Assembly (NCBI GenBank): GCA_016840185.1 | Contig: JAEOSV010000200.1 | Location: 1 to 24,725, forward strand | DNA from: Candidatus Hermodarchaeota archaeon | GTDB taxonomy: Archaea; Asgardarchaeota; Hermodarchaeia; Hermodarchaeales; Hermodarchaeaceae | DNA: 24,725 nt | Direction: 5' to 3' | In this document: one piece after another, positions 1 through 7,334 of the stretch | How the letters are laid out: every line of letters begins with the position of its first letter | How positions within the stretch are numbered: position 1 is the first letter of the stretch | Translations under genes and position numbers: made by a program | The notes under the pieces: generated by a model | Databases searched by the model: none | What the model was told of the DNA's origin: nothing | Seen by the model: only the letters and a program-made list of their open reading frames with translations

Positions 1-423
1 GGTGATCCACACCGATGGCGATTAGACGATGCCATTCTCATCAAAGACAATCATCTGGTCTTCTACGCGAATCCCTCAGAAGCAGTTGAACAGGCTAGAA
101 AGAATACGAGTTTTACCTCTCCTATTGAAGTTGAAGTCATCAACATCACCGAGGCCTTGAAAGTTGCTAAGGTCAACCCTGATATCATTTTACTTGACAA
201 CATGGCTCCCAAAGACGTTCAAAAAGTAGTGGACCAACTTCGAAACTCACATCCATCAATCCTATTAGAAGTATCTGGGAATGTAACACCTGAAAATATT
301 GCTAGCTATGCTGAGACTGGAGTCGACGTCATATCCGTGGGCTGGCTCACCCATTCCGTACCTGCCCTCGATCTAAGCATCGATATTACCCCAATCCAAC
401 AAAAAGGTCAAACAGGAAGATGA
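1..423 (+). CDS. nadC: Nicotinate-nucleotide pyrophosphorylase (quinolinate phosphoribosyltransferase), C-terminal part
   Basis: The reading frame is open from base 1, so the N-terminus lies outside the window and about 140 C-terminal residues are present. NadC makes nicotinate mononucleotide from quinolinate and PRPP, with release of CO2, in de novo NAD synthesis in the cytosol. Family signatures are visible in order: HRWRLDDAILIKDNH (substrate/PRPP site), EVEVINITEA, DIILLDNM, a glycine-containing GNVTPENI loop, and ETGVDVISVGWLTHS near the end. These match the C-terminal alpha/beta barrel of the family. The stop overlaps the start of nadE (ATGA at 420-423), which indicates translational coupling in an operon. 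The usual SGG(I/V)T loop is replaced by SGNVT, a common variant. The identification is firm. Confidence 0.95.
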   Translation, partial: GDPHRWRLDDAILIKDNHLVFYANPSEAVEQARKNTSFTSPIEVEVINITEALKVAKVNPDIILLDNMAPKDVQKVVDQLRNSHPSILLEVSGNVTPENIASYAETGVDVISVGWLTHSVPALDLSIDITPIQQKGQTGR

Positions 424-1181
424 CTCATCGAATGAATTCCTCTCCCAATTATCAAAAAATCGAAAAAACCATGACCAAATGGTTACAAAACTACTTGGGT
501 GAAAGTGGTTGCACGGGGTTTGTGGTTGGTCTCTCAGGGGGGATTGATTCGAGTGTCACAGCCGTGTTATGCCGTCAGGTCACAGACGCCACGCTTGGGC
601 TCATCCTTCCATGTGGACATACTCCCGAAGACGCTGCAGCAGATGCTCAAACTTTGGCACATCAATTCGACATTGAATATTCAGTTTATGATCTTACATC
701 TACCTATGAGTCTCTCCTCCTCGCCTTGGGGTTATCTCCTGAAACACCAGTAACGATTCCCATTGCAAACATCAAAGCACGACTCCGAATGGTCACGCTT
801 TATTATGAAGCAAACCAACGGAATCGACTCGTGGTTGGCACTGGGAACCGTACAGAACTTTTGCTAGGCTTCTTTACCAAATTTGGTGACGGTGGTGTAG
901 ACCTACTACCATTAGGCGGTCTCCTGAAACGCGAAGTCCAAGGACTTGGAAAGCATCTTGGAATTCCCGAACATATTTGTACAAAGACCCCGAGTCCAGG
1001 ATTGTGGCCAGGGCAAACGGATGAAGGTGAACTGGGTGCGAGCTATGATCAACTCGACGACCTTGTCTCCGGAAAAATACCAGAGGGTTTAACCACTGCA
1101 CAAATTGAACACTTTAAACTCCGCATTGCCATCAACGAGCATAAACGCCAGTTTCCACCCATATGCCCACAAAAAATATAA
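420..1181 (+). CDS. nadE: NH3-dependent NAD+ synthetase
   Basis: This 253-residue protein performs ATP-dependent amidation of deamido-NAD to NAD in the cytosol. Residues 39-45 form the SGGIDSS pyrophosphatase loop of the N-type ATP family. GTGNRTE lies at about 140-146, FTKFGDGG at about 152-159, and PSPGLWPGQTDE at about 191-202; all are NadE hallmarks. The length fits the stand-alone ammonia-using form, because there is no N-terminal glutaminase (nitrilase) domain. The ATG overlaps the nadC stop by four bases. A second ATG 12 bases downstream (432) has AGGAAG at a more usual distance and is an alternative start. The pairing with nadC places both enzymes in one NAD biosynthesis transcript. 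Confidence 0.95.
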   Translation: MTHRMNSSPNYQKIEKTMTKWLQNYLGESGCTGFVVGLSGGIDSSVTAVLCRQVTDATLGLILPCGHTPEDAAADAQTLAHQFDIEYSVYDLTSTYESLLLALGLSPETPVTIPIANIKARLRMVTLYYEANQRNRLVVGTGNRTELLLGFFTKFGDGGVDLLPLGGLLKREVQGLGKHLGIPEHICTKTPSPGLWPGQTDEGELGASYDQLDDLVSGKIPEGLTTAQIEHFKLRIAINEHKRQFPPICPQKI

Positions 1182-1205
1182 TTCGACAAATTAAGTGAAA
1201 AGGAC

Positions 1206-1706
1206 ATGAGCATCGGAAAACGGATTCTGGGAGGCATTCTCAGCTTCTTCTATCATAAAAAAATCCATGCCTTCAAAATCCAACTCGACGACAAAACTCA
1301 CTATGTCTGTGCACGGTGCTCTGGCCTATACCTGGGAATCTTCATTGGTTTCCCCATTTCCTTCATAATGCTCATCTTCTTCCCAATCTTCTACAACCTT
1401 GGAGATATCGGAACCACACTAATCGCTGTTTTCCTAGCCCTCCCCGCAATACTCGATTGGACCACCCAACGCTTTGCCCTCCGCGAAAGCCGAAATGGAA
1501 TTCGATTCTGGACAGCACTCCCTGCTGGATTTTCTCTCTCCTGGTATCTCATCTCTCCCGTTTCCTTCTTGGTTAAAATCCCAGTCATGGTCGGAGTGCT
1601 CATCTTTCTCGCCGTATTCTTCTTCATTGATCGAAGAATCTATCCTGCGTCAATAGATGAAGAAAACAATAAAAGATCAGAGGAAACGGTTACTTCTCCG
1701 CTTTGA
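1206..1706 (+). CDS. DUF2085-family membrane protein
   Basis: This is a 166-residue integral membrane protein. The N-terminus carries a conserved H/K-rich segment followed by VCARCSGLYLG at about residues 36-46. That Cys-x-x-Cys-(S/T)-Gly motif leading into the first helix is characteristic of DUF2085 proteins, as is LDWTTQRFALRESRNGIR in a later loop. Four hydrophobic segments follow in the pattern expected for the family. The biochemical function is unknown; the two cysteines suggest metal or redox chemistry at the membrane face, which is inference. It starts 24 bases after nadE with AAGGAC just upstream of the ATG, so it is probably the third gene of the NAD operon. Its 3' end overlaps the convergent HEAT-repeat gene by 17 bases. 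Confidence 0.75.
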   Translation: MSIGKRILGGILSFFYHKKIHAFKIQLDDKTHYVCARCSGLYLGIFIGFPISFIMLIFFPIFYNLGDIGTTLIAVFLALPAILDWTTQRFALRESRNGIRFWTALPAGFSLSWYLISPVSFLVKIPVMVGVLIFLAVFFFIDRRIYPASIDEENNKRSEETVTSPL

Positions 1707-2475
1707 TACGCTTCAGAGTAATTTTCGCAGCCGTTTGAACGGATTCATCCGGGTCAAGCCGAGCATCCTCGACATCTTTGATTGCTTCTTCAGGTAAGGA
1801 TTCGATTTCGCCTAACGCTGTAAGAGCAATCACCCTCTGTTCAGGTCGATCAGCCCGTAAAGCTTCAAGTAGTCCTGGCACTGCTTCCGGACCTATCTGT
1901 TCAAGAGCTGTTTGTGCTGCCAAACGAACCTCCATTGGTTTACCTTCGTGAGAAAATTCCTCCTCATCAGAGAGCAGCCCAATGAGTGCTGGCACTGCAT
2001 CAGAAGCATCACTGCCTAAATTCCCAATGGCAAGGGTTGCTTCTCCTCGAACTACCTCATCACTATCCGAAAGTGATTCAATTAAGGGTTCTTTGGCGTC
2101 AAGGGCGGATGTACCCATTTGGGTAAACACCCGTGCTGTTGCTCGTCGCACATCGTCATCATCATGGCGCAACAGCGAGGCAAGGGATTCCGAAGCCTCC
2201 GCGGCATCTGAACCTAAATAGTAGAGCGCTTCGGCGGCATAACGGCAAATATCATCTTCATCGCTATTCAATCCATTAATCAACATGGGTAAGGCTTCAA
2301 GTAACATGGGGTTCTCGCCAGATTGGGAGACAATCTCAAAAGCGGATCGCTGAATGGATTCATCAGATGATTCGAGCAATCCCATGAGATCTTCCCATGC
2401 ATCCTCGTTCTCATTGACCAGTGTTAAGGCTTTTTGGATCTCGCCTTCTTCAAGAAGTTTGTGGAGGTCTGACAT
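1690..2475 (-). CDS. HEAT-repeat (PBS lyase HEAT-like) protein
   Basis: This is a 261-residue soluble acidic protein built almost entirely from repeats of about 30-37 residues with the HEAT pattern (Leu/Ala-rich helix, Pro or Asp turn, Val-Arg-x-x-Ala-x-x-Ala-Leu). Clear units include DICRYAAEALYYLGSDA, DVRRATARVFTQMGTSA, VVRGEATLAIGNLGSDA, EVRLAAQTALEQIGPEA and RVIALTALGEI. There is no signal peptide or membrane segment. Such proteins are protein-binding scaffolds; some relatives act on bilin lyase or cofactor-modifying systems, but nothing here points to a specific partner. The ATG at 2475 has a GAGGCGG purine stretch just upstream. The gene follows the zinc-ribbon regulator on the same strand after 110 bases with no clear terminator between them, so read-through is plausible. 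Confidence 0.85.
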   Translation of the reverse strand: MSDLHKLLEEGEIQKALTLVNENEDAWEDLMGLLESSDESIQRSAFEIVSQSGENPMLLEALPMLINGLNSDEDDICRYAAEALYYLGSDAAEASESLASLLRHDDDDVRRATARVFTQMGTSALDAKEPLIESLSDSDEVVRGEATLAIGNLGSDASDAVPALIGLLSDEEEFSHEGKPMEVRLAAQTALEQIGPEAVPGLLEALRADRPEQRVIALTALGEIESLPEEAIKDVEDARLDPDESVQTAAKITLKRIKAEK

Positions 2476-2585
2476 ATAAGCCGCCTCGGAAGGATGTTCC
2501 TCTACTAAACTAAGGGCTCATCTCTGTTTCAAAAGGGTATCGCCTGTCACTTGAGTACCCAAACAACAATAAGGGGTTCCCAATC

Positions 2586-3704
2586 TCACAACTGTATCAT
2601 CCAATCGTATTTCCGTAAGCCTAACGCCAACGTCACTGCGAGTAATTCCACACCGGGTTTCCCACGAACATGCTCATCCAGAAACACATTCAAGGCATCC
2701 CGGGTCGGAAACGCTGACAAGAGAATCAGGTTGGGTCGTTCACCGGTTTCCATTACGAGTTTGACTTCCTCAACTCCTCGCAGATCCGTGGTGATCTTTG
2801 CCAACAACTTCGAATCCACCTCGAGCTGAATCAATCCAACAACTTCCATTCCCACCTGCTCTGGGTCAACCAATGTGGTAAAGCTCTTAATCACATTGTT
2901 TTTTTCCATTCGGGCAACTCGACTTCGAACGGTGGCATCACTTACCTTCAACTGACGAGCAACATTCCGGAACGACAACCGGGCATCACGCTGTAAAATA
3001 TTCAGAATCCGTCGATCAATTTTATCTAAATCTGCACGATGCTTCCGTCGGGATGGTTTATCCGCTTCCGGCGTCGGATGAAATCCCAAATAGTGAATGA
3101 TGTCTCCACGGTGCTCCATATTCAATCGATATACATACACGGCGCGCTCCTGCATAGCAAACACTTCATTCATGCGTTGACATTGAAAACAACGAAAAAC
3201 CAATCGCGGTTTAGCACTAACTGTGTTACAATCCAAACACTGGAAGGCGGATTCCGATTTATAATCCTGTTTTTCTCCTTCGAGGGATTTCCCACACGAT
3301 GGGCATCGAAATCCTTTCTCGGTCTCAAACTCGTTTCGTGGTGCAATGAATCCACAAGCAAAGTGCTCTAACATCGGATGCTGTACCAACCGATTTCCTT
3401 CACAAGTTGAACACTGGTAGTGAGGATGAATATCAGGTGAGTCGCACTTAGTACAAGAAAAAATGGATTCGGATAATTCTCCCTCCAGGATTCCTGCACG
3501 ACGTAATGCTTCAAGCCTGTCCACCGTATCCTTGGCGTCGGCTTCCAGAACCTTCTCTGCCTCCGGATACCGGAAACCGTATGTGGTGGTGGAATCCAAA
3601 ACTGGTTGTAGCTCCTCAACAGTTCCATCGAGTAACCGTTTAATAAGCAGCCATGCGCCACGGTCTTCCAGTACAGACGGCTTAAACGTCACAGATCCAC
3701 CCAC
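2586..3704 (-). CDS. Zinc-ribbon / Lrp-AsnC fusion transcriptional regulator
   Basis: This 372-residue protein has three parts. Residues 1-80 are alpha-helical and winged-helix-like, with no recognised motif. Residues 84-175 carry Cys pairs at about 84/87, 98/101, 134/137, 156/159 and 172/175 plus C117, so several zinc ribbons; the spacing resembles the archaeal TackOD1 output domain, an attribution from memory. Residues 228-272 form an Lrp/AsnC helix-turn-helix (IDRRILNILQRDARLSFRNV, then VSDATVRSRVARME). Residues 285-372 form the AsnC-type effector/oligomerisation (RAM) domain. It is about twice the length of ordinary Lrp proteins. The start is GTG, because the in-frame upstream codon at 3714-3716 is a stop. 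It is probably a DNA-binding regulator whose zinc domain senses a ligand, metal, redox state or partner. A TATA-like inverted repeat lies about 105 bases upstream. Confidence 0.85.
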   Translation of the reverse strand: MGGSVTFKPSVLEDRGAWLLIKRLLDGTVEELQPVLDSTTTYGFRYPEAEKVLEADAKDTVDRLEALRRAGILEGELSESIFSCTKCDSPDIHPHYQCSTCEGNRLVQHPMLEHFACGFIAPRNEFETEKGFRCPSCGKSLEGEKQDYKSESAFQCLDCNTVSAKPRLVFRCFQCQRMNEVFAMQERAVYVYRLNMEHRGDIIHYLGFHPTPEADKPSRRKHRADLDKIDRRILNILQRDARLSFRNVARQLKVSDATVRSRVARMEKNNVIKSFTTLVDPEQVGMEVVGLIQLEVDSKLLAKITTDLRGVEEVKLVMETGERPNLILLSAFPTRDALNVFLDEHVRGKPGVELLAVTLALGLRKYDWMIQL

Positions 3705-3806
3705 CGCCGAACATTACCCAGTACTTCCCCGATTCGGAGCCTGATATGCCTTTTCCTTCCTCCGAAAACCCCCATTCTCTTGGTTGAGCATACCGAAATA
3801 GGTGAA

Positions 3807-3823
3807 GACTTTTAAGAGAAGTC
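3807..3823 (-). promoter_or_regulatory. TATA-like box inside an inverted repeat upstream of the Lrp fusion
   Basis: The minus strand reads TCTTAAAAG (3809-3817), a fair archaeal TATA box. It is embedded in the inverted repeat GACTT/AAGTC (3807-3811 and 3819-3823). A transcript starting about 25 bases downstream would have a leader of roughly 80 bases before the GTG at 3704. Repression by occlusion of this site, for example autoregulation, is inference. The box is also AT-rich in the plus direction, so it could instead serve a plus-strand RNA. Confidence 0.35.
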
Positions 3824-3929
3824 GGAAGCCCGCAGTCGCGCAACCTTTCCGGGCAGTTGAATATGTTTCAGATCGTCCATTACGTTTTTTCTACGCGTTT
3901 GCGTAGTTTCCGGAATGGGAAGTACGCAA

Positions 3930-4215
3930 CTACTTGCTCCCAGTAGTATAGTTAGTAACACCAGACTCGGGAAGCACCCAGGACGCAAACTGGTTGGCCC
4001 GGCGCCTCGAAAATCCTATCCCACCCGGGGAGCCCTCCAATCCTGTCCCTCCCAAATCCCTCCCTCCCGTTGTCCGAACCTCAGATGATTTTTCCGGAGG
4101 CCTGCGGCACCGGTAAGCGTCCTGTGTCTGGTTTACACCCCCAGCGGGGATGTAGGGGAATGACCACACAGGGACGTGCTCGGCAATTTTTCGGGCACCT
4201 CCACCCGGTTTCCTG
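3930..4215 (-). other. GC-rich structured non-coding region with nested stems and a G-quadruplex motif
   Basis: No credible gene lies between 3705 and 4285; the long minus-strand open frame here is low-complexity and overlaps a real gene. The minus-strand sequence folds on paper. GGAGG (4198-4202) faces CCTCC (4096-4100). Inside them GTCC-TGTGT near 4170 faces ACACA-GGAC near 4120. The innermost hairpin pairs 4134-4142 with 4146-4154 around a three-base loop. One position in that hairpin is G·U on the minus strand but C·A on the plus strand, which favours a minus-strand RNA. Downstream, 4047-4068 holds five runs of three G. A further hairpin, ACTACT/AGTAGT, lies near 3930-3950. RNase P, SRP and 5S hallmarks were sought and not found. 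It may be a novel RNA or a processed 3' UTR. Confidence 0.35.
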
Positions 4216-4262
4216 AAAAAAAAGAAGAGAGGCCCGTTTCCAGTCAAACTTGGCTCACGGGC
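4216..4262 (-). terminator. Hairpin plus poly-T terminator of the seven-helix membrane protein gene
   Basis: On the minus strand, just after the stop at 4286, GCCCGT (4257-4262) pairs with ACGGGC (4232-4237), with an inner CCA/TGG pairing. A pyrimidine stretch ending in eight T (4216-4223) follows. This is a convincing stop signal for the minus-strand gene upstream of it. Confidence 0.6.
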
Positions 4263-4285
4263 TTTCGTTTCAAGTATTCTGGCAT

Positions 4286-4999
4286 CTAGCTCCGCTGTGT
4301 TGTTTGGTACCAACTCAGGAAAATGATGATCCATGCCAAAGAAGCAAGGAGCATAATGTAAATCATGTATGCCGCCGTAAACTGGACCATTGCCATGAGA
4401 AGAACGGCAATGAACCATAGGAGGAAGCCAAACCAGCCAATCCATGTCCACGTCTTCTTCGATCCTTCGCGATCTTTTACCAGACGCAAGACCGCCCAGG
4501 TTGGAACAATGAACATATAGACTACGACAAGAACTCCGCTGTACAACAGGATTTCAAGAGGCATAACGAGATAGTTGATGAATCCATCAGATACGACTCC
4601 TATCGTCGTTGGTGTTGCTAGAAACCACAAAAGCGTCATCCACGAAAGCGTCCCGAGAATCGGGAGATACGCAGCCCACTTCTGCTTTTTCCAAAAGGGC
4701 ATGCGAATGAAGTAGAACACCAAGCAAAAGGCATGGAGTCCAACGAAGCTGTAAATGGTAATGTAGTATGGAAACAGTTCAGTAGCAGTCGCTGCAGCAG
4801 GAAGTAAATAAACTGATGCTGTCAACACCATGAACGCGAGAAATCCAAAAAGAACCGACATGAAGCCAGCAAAATCCCCCGAAGAGGATGGTTCGCTTCT
4901 TAGCACTCCAAGAATTCCGATGAGAGTGAACAACAGAAAAACAATGCAGAGCAGTAGAATAACTCCAAAATGGATAGGTGTTTCAAATAAGGTGAGCAT
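4286..4999 (-). CDS. Seven-helix integral membrane protein of unknown family
   Basis: This 237-residue protein has about seven hydrophobic helices (roughly 10-33, 46-66, 78-98, 108-128, 143-168, 183-205 and 210-230), short loops and a small charged C-terminus. I recognise no family motif. Loop residues such as MPFWKKQKW and VKDREGSKKTW suggest positively charged cytosolic loops. The start was chosen at ATG 4999, because GGAGG lies about ten bases upstream and a TATA-like box lies 39 bases upstream. The same frame extends to a TTG at 5119, but that would add about 40 non-hydrophobic residues and place the TATA box inside the gene. It is divergent from the alkaline phosphatase gene and is followed by a hairpin and poly-T. 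Confidence 0.7.
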   Translation of the reverse strand: MLTLFETPIHFGVILLLCIVFLLFTLIGILGVLRSEPSSSGDFAGFMSVLFGFLAFMVLTASVYLLPAAATATELFPYYITIYSFVGLHAFCLVFYFIRMPFWKKQKWAAYLPILGTLSWMTLLWFLATPTTIGVVSDGFINYLVMPLEILLYSGVLVVVYMFIVPTWAVLRLVKDREGSKKTWTWIGWFGFLLWFIAVLLMAMVQFTAAYMIYIMLLASLAWIIIFLSWYQTTQRS

Positions 5000-5037
5000 T
5001 CGAGAGAAATCCTCCAGTTCTCCATTCTTTACATTTG

Positions 5038-5046
5038 CTATAAAAA
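5038..5046 (-). promoter_or_regulatory. TATA-like box for the seven-helix membrane protein
   Basis: The minus strand reads TTTTTATAG, 39 bases upstream of the ATG at 4999. That leaves room for a start site about 25 bases downstream and a short leader containing the GGAGG ribosome site. It supports the shorter start of the gene. Confidence 0.5.
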
Positions 5047-5160
5047 CACTTGCTTTTCTGAAAGAAGAAGGAGCGGTCCTCTTCTGAACGGTTTGCAATA
5101 CTCCTCGTATTTTGACCAAGATTTATTTTTGCAAAATCCCAAAGGTGCGCGATTCGAATT

Positions 5161-5168
5161 ATTTAAAA
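5161..5168 (+). promoter_or_regulatory. TATA-like box for the alkaline phosphatase gene
   Basis: ATTTAAAA lies 41 bases before the ATG at 5209, followed by a GAGGTC ribosome-site-like stretch (about 5194-5199). The spacing fits an archaeal promoter with a leader of about 20 bases. Confidence 0.5.
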
Positions 5169-5208
5169 TTCAACCCGTTGGTGAATAAGATGCTGAGGTC
5201 AGATAAGA

Positions 5209-6984
5209 ATGAAACGATTACGGTTTCTCTTCGTCGCCCTCCTTCTGTCTAGCTTTCTACTATCACCTTTAATCACAACATCCATGAATCCTCTTCTAGT
5301 ACTTGGAACTCCATTCACTCCGGCACCTCCCCCTCCTGATGCCCCCTTTGATAACATTATCCTCATGATTGGAGATGGGATGAGTTGGGCACAAATCAAC
5401 GCGACAAAGAAATGGCTTGGCTCCTCTGCGAATCTCACCATGGATGAATTAACCCATTTAGGTGATATCGCAACTTATTCGCTCAATGAACCCATTACTG
5501 ATTCAGCGGCTGCTGCCACGGCTCTAGCAACAGGGAACCGAACGAACAACAATATGGTTTCCATGCTGCCCGGTGGCACCATTCTCACCACAATAATTGA
5601 AGCCGTCGAAGCGTTAGGGAAATCAACTGGTATCGTGACCACCACACCCATTTCACATGGAACAGGTGGACCTTTCGCAGCTCATGTGCCCCATCGAGCC
5701 GATCAAGAGACCATCGCTGGACAACAAATAACCAAAGGTATTGAAGTTCTGTTAGGTGGAGGCATGGCACTCTTCGGTTCTCATCTTGGAACCGCAACAG
5801 GCCTTGGATACACAGTTGTGGAGAATCGTGTGGACATGTTCGGAAATGTGACCGAAGATTTTCTGTTAGGCTTATTTGCAGATGTTTCGATGAACTACGA
5901 ATATGACCGTAATCCCCTTCTCGAACCTCACATCTCCGAAATGACCAATGTTTCCCTCCAAATCCTAGACCGTGACACAGATGGATTCTTTCTCATGGTT
6001 GAAGGGGGCCGCATCGACCACGCCTGTCACGACTGGAACATCAACCGTACCATCGGTGAAACCATTGCTTTTGACAAAGCCGTCCAAGTTGCCTATAATT
6101 ACACTCAAACCCATGAACGCACCCTCCTCATTGTTACAGCCGACCATGAAACGGGAGGACTCTGGGTCAACATGACCAACCCGGTACTCGAATATCAATT
6201 TACAGACACCTATCACACCGCCACCCCCGTCCCCGTCCTCGTATATCACAATACGTCCGCCACGCTTCCCACGTTCACCCACCTCACTGATATTGGAAAG
6301 TATCTCTTCGAAGCCTTTGATTTAGCACCTGGACACCTACCCCTCGAATGGACTACCACTCCATCCGACCAACTGGTTGAATTTGGAGCTCTTTGTATTT
6401 ACCAACTTGGCGCTTTTGCGGCGGCTACCATCGACGTCTGGTGGCTCAATGACAGTACACACTTTGCCATCGACCCAACTGGTCTCATCCAAAACATCAC
6501 CGATTTGACCATTGGTGATTACGGACTCGAAGTCTTCGTCAATGACAGCACAGGGCTCACCATCTCTGCCTCCTTCACATTCCACATACAAGACACAACC
6601 ACACCGTCCTGGGTGACACTACCGCAAGATCAGGTCCTCGCCAGCGGAGCCCACCTAGATTATCAACTCCACGCAACTGACCTCTCCGGCATCTCTCAGT
6701 GGTATATCAACGACACGATACGATTTACCATAGATACCACCGGCCATATCACCAGCATTACTACTCTCACCCCAGGAACCTATGGGCTCAATGTCACTAC
6801 CTCTGATCCCTACGGCAATACACTCTCCGCCACTTTCAAAATCACCGTCCAAGAATCGACCCAACCACCTACAACTCCACCCCCCGCCATCCCCGGATTC
6901 CCGCTCCCTGCTATTCTCATCGCCCAAATCCTATCCCTCACCCTCATACTAGCAATCCGCCGAAGAACCCGAAAATCCTCGTGA
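5209..6984 (+). CDS. Secreted, membrane-anchored alkaline phosphatase (PhoA superfamily) with two beta-sandwich repeats
   Basis: This is a 591-residue phosphomonoesterase acting outside the cell. A signal peptide occupies residues 1-25. The catalytic domain (about 48-375) has every PhoA-type key residue: metal Asp56 (IGDGMSWAQ), nucleophile Ser99 (TDSAAAATAL), Glu265, Asp270 and His274 (VEGGRIDHACHD), Asp312-His313 (TADHETGG) and His336. Residues 380-555 hold two Ig-like beta-sandwich repeats, each with an FAIDPTGLIQNIT-like strand pair and the ending YGLxV. A Thr/Pro linker leads to IPGFP, a single helix and an RRRTRK tail, an archaeal surface-anchoring style; processing by a sortase-like enzyme is inference. 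Asn-x-Ser/Thr sites are frequent. It probably scavenges phosphate from organic phosphates. A TATA box and a GAGGT ribosome site precede it. Confidence 0.92.
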   Translation: MKRLRFLFVALLLSSFLLSPLITTSMNPLLVLGTPFTPAPPPPDAPFDNIILMIGDGMSWAQINATKKWLGSSANLTMDELTHLGDIATYSLNEPITDSAAAATALATGNRTNNNMVSMLPGGTILTTIIEAVEALGKSTGIVTTTPISHGTGGPFAAHVPHRADQETIAGQQITKGIEVLLGGGMALFGSHLGTATGLGYTVVENRVDMFGNVTEDFLLGLFADVSMNYEYDRNPLLEPHISEMTNVSLQILDRDTDGFFLMVEGGRIDHACHDWNINRTIGETIAFDKAVQVAYNYTQTHERTLLIVTADHETGGLWVNMTNPVLEYQFTDTYHTATPVPVLVYHNTSATLPTFTHLTDIGKYLFEAFDLAPGHLPLEWTTTPSDQLVEFGALCIYQLGAFAAATIDVWWLNDSTHFAIDPTGLIQNITDLTIGDYGLEVFVNDSTGLTISASFTFHIQDTTTPSWVTLPQDQVLASGAHLDYQLHATDLSGISQWYINDTIRFTIDTTGHITSITTLTPGTYGLNVTTSDPYGNTLSATFKITVQESTQPPTTPPPAIPGFPLPAILIAQILSLTLILAIRRRTRKSS

Positions 6985-7000
6985 CTCTAAAGGAAATGGC

Positions 7001-7036
7001 GTTTTTTCCGAATCTAAACGGATTTCCGGAAAAAAC
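7001..7036 (+). terminator. Ten-base-pair inverted repeat after the alkaline phosphatase gene
   Basis: GTTTTTTCCG (7001-7010) and CGGAAAAAAC (7027-7036) are perfect complements, with an inner AATC/GATT pairing around a six-base loop. An outer GGCG/CGCC pair lies at 6998-7001 and 7043-7046. The T6 run sits in the ascending arm, 17 bases after the stop, so it works as a stop or 3'-end stabilising structure for the phosphatase mRNA. In the reverse direction the other arm also yields a T6 run. Confidence 0.55.
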
Positions 7037-7056
7037 TCCAACCGCCAAAGGAAAGC

Positions 7057-7066
7057 GTTTTAAATT
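7057..7066 (+). promoter_or_regulatory. TATA-like box for the 7089-7366 RNA candidate
   Basis: GTTTTAAATT, preceded by a purine-rich AAAGC that could act as a BRE, lies about 25-30 bases before the first base of the closing helix at 7089. That is the normal archaeal TATA-to-start distance. Confidence 0.45.
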
Positions 7067-7088
7067 CAGTAGCACTTATACAAGCTTG

Positions 7089-7334
7089 GATAACGGGAGT
7101 TCCCCGAGGTGGAATAGAGAACAACATAACAGCTTTCAGTCAATGTAAGCTCGTTCTCCGACATCCTATTTCACCCCGCACCGGAATACTGTTTCTCCAC
7201 ACAAGACACCGAACGAGGTAAAACGGGACACCAATTACGGCGACAGGATGGGGTATCCTTCCCTGTGTCTTTCATTCCCCTCTCCCCCTCTCCTCCTTTA
7301 TGTCCTCGTTCTAGGACTACCCCGTCCCGCTATC
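7089..7334 (+). ncRNA. Candidate structured non-coding RNA of about 245 nt, family unknown
   Basis: There is no open frame in this plus-strand stretch, but base pairing is extensive. The ends close on each other: GATAACGGGA (7089-7098) faces TCCCGCTATC (7325-7334) with one mismatch. Domain 1 pairs GGTGGAATAG (7108-7117) with CTATTTCACC (7166-7175), one pair G·U, then GAGAAC with GTTCTC (7153-7158). Domain 2 pairs GAACGAGG (7211-7218) with CCTCGTTC (7304-7311), enclosing a hairpin GGAT/ATCC (7246-7258). CGGGAC near 7224-7229 could also pair with GTCCCG near 7324-7329, a possible switch or pseudoknot. A CU-rich tract fills 7271-7299. A TATA-like box and a terminator bracket it. I could not match RNase P, SRP or 5S hallmarks, so the function is unknown. 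Confidence 0.6.

Noticed and set aside
4096..4215. RNase P-like CAGGAAACCGGGT and ACAGGACGCTTACC on the minus strand
   Set aside because: They faintly resemble CR-I and CR-V, but lie only about 90 bases apart and lack the P4 pairing, far short of the normal spacing.
3930..4451. Minus-strand 173-codon open frame
   Set aside because: It overlaps the end of the seven-helix protein gene in another frame, runs through a terminator hairpin and poly-T, and its protein has low-complexity, non-natural composition.
5965..6927. Minus-strand frames inside the phosphatase gene
   Set aside because: They are Gly/Val/Asp-rich antisense shadows of the plus-strand gene, without starts, signals or motifs.
7089..7334. 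Identification of the RNA candidate as RNase P, SRP or 5S RNA
   Set aside because: The RNase P signatures (GAGGAAA...; ACAGAA...GGCUUA), the SRP helix 8 GGAAG...AGCAG motif and 5S loop sequences were looked for and not found.
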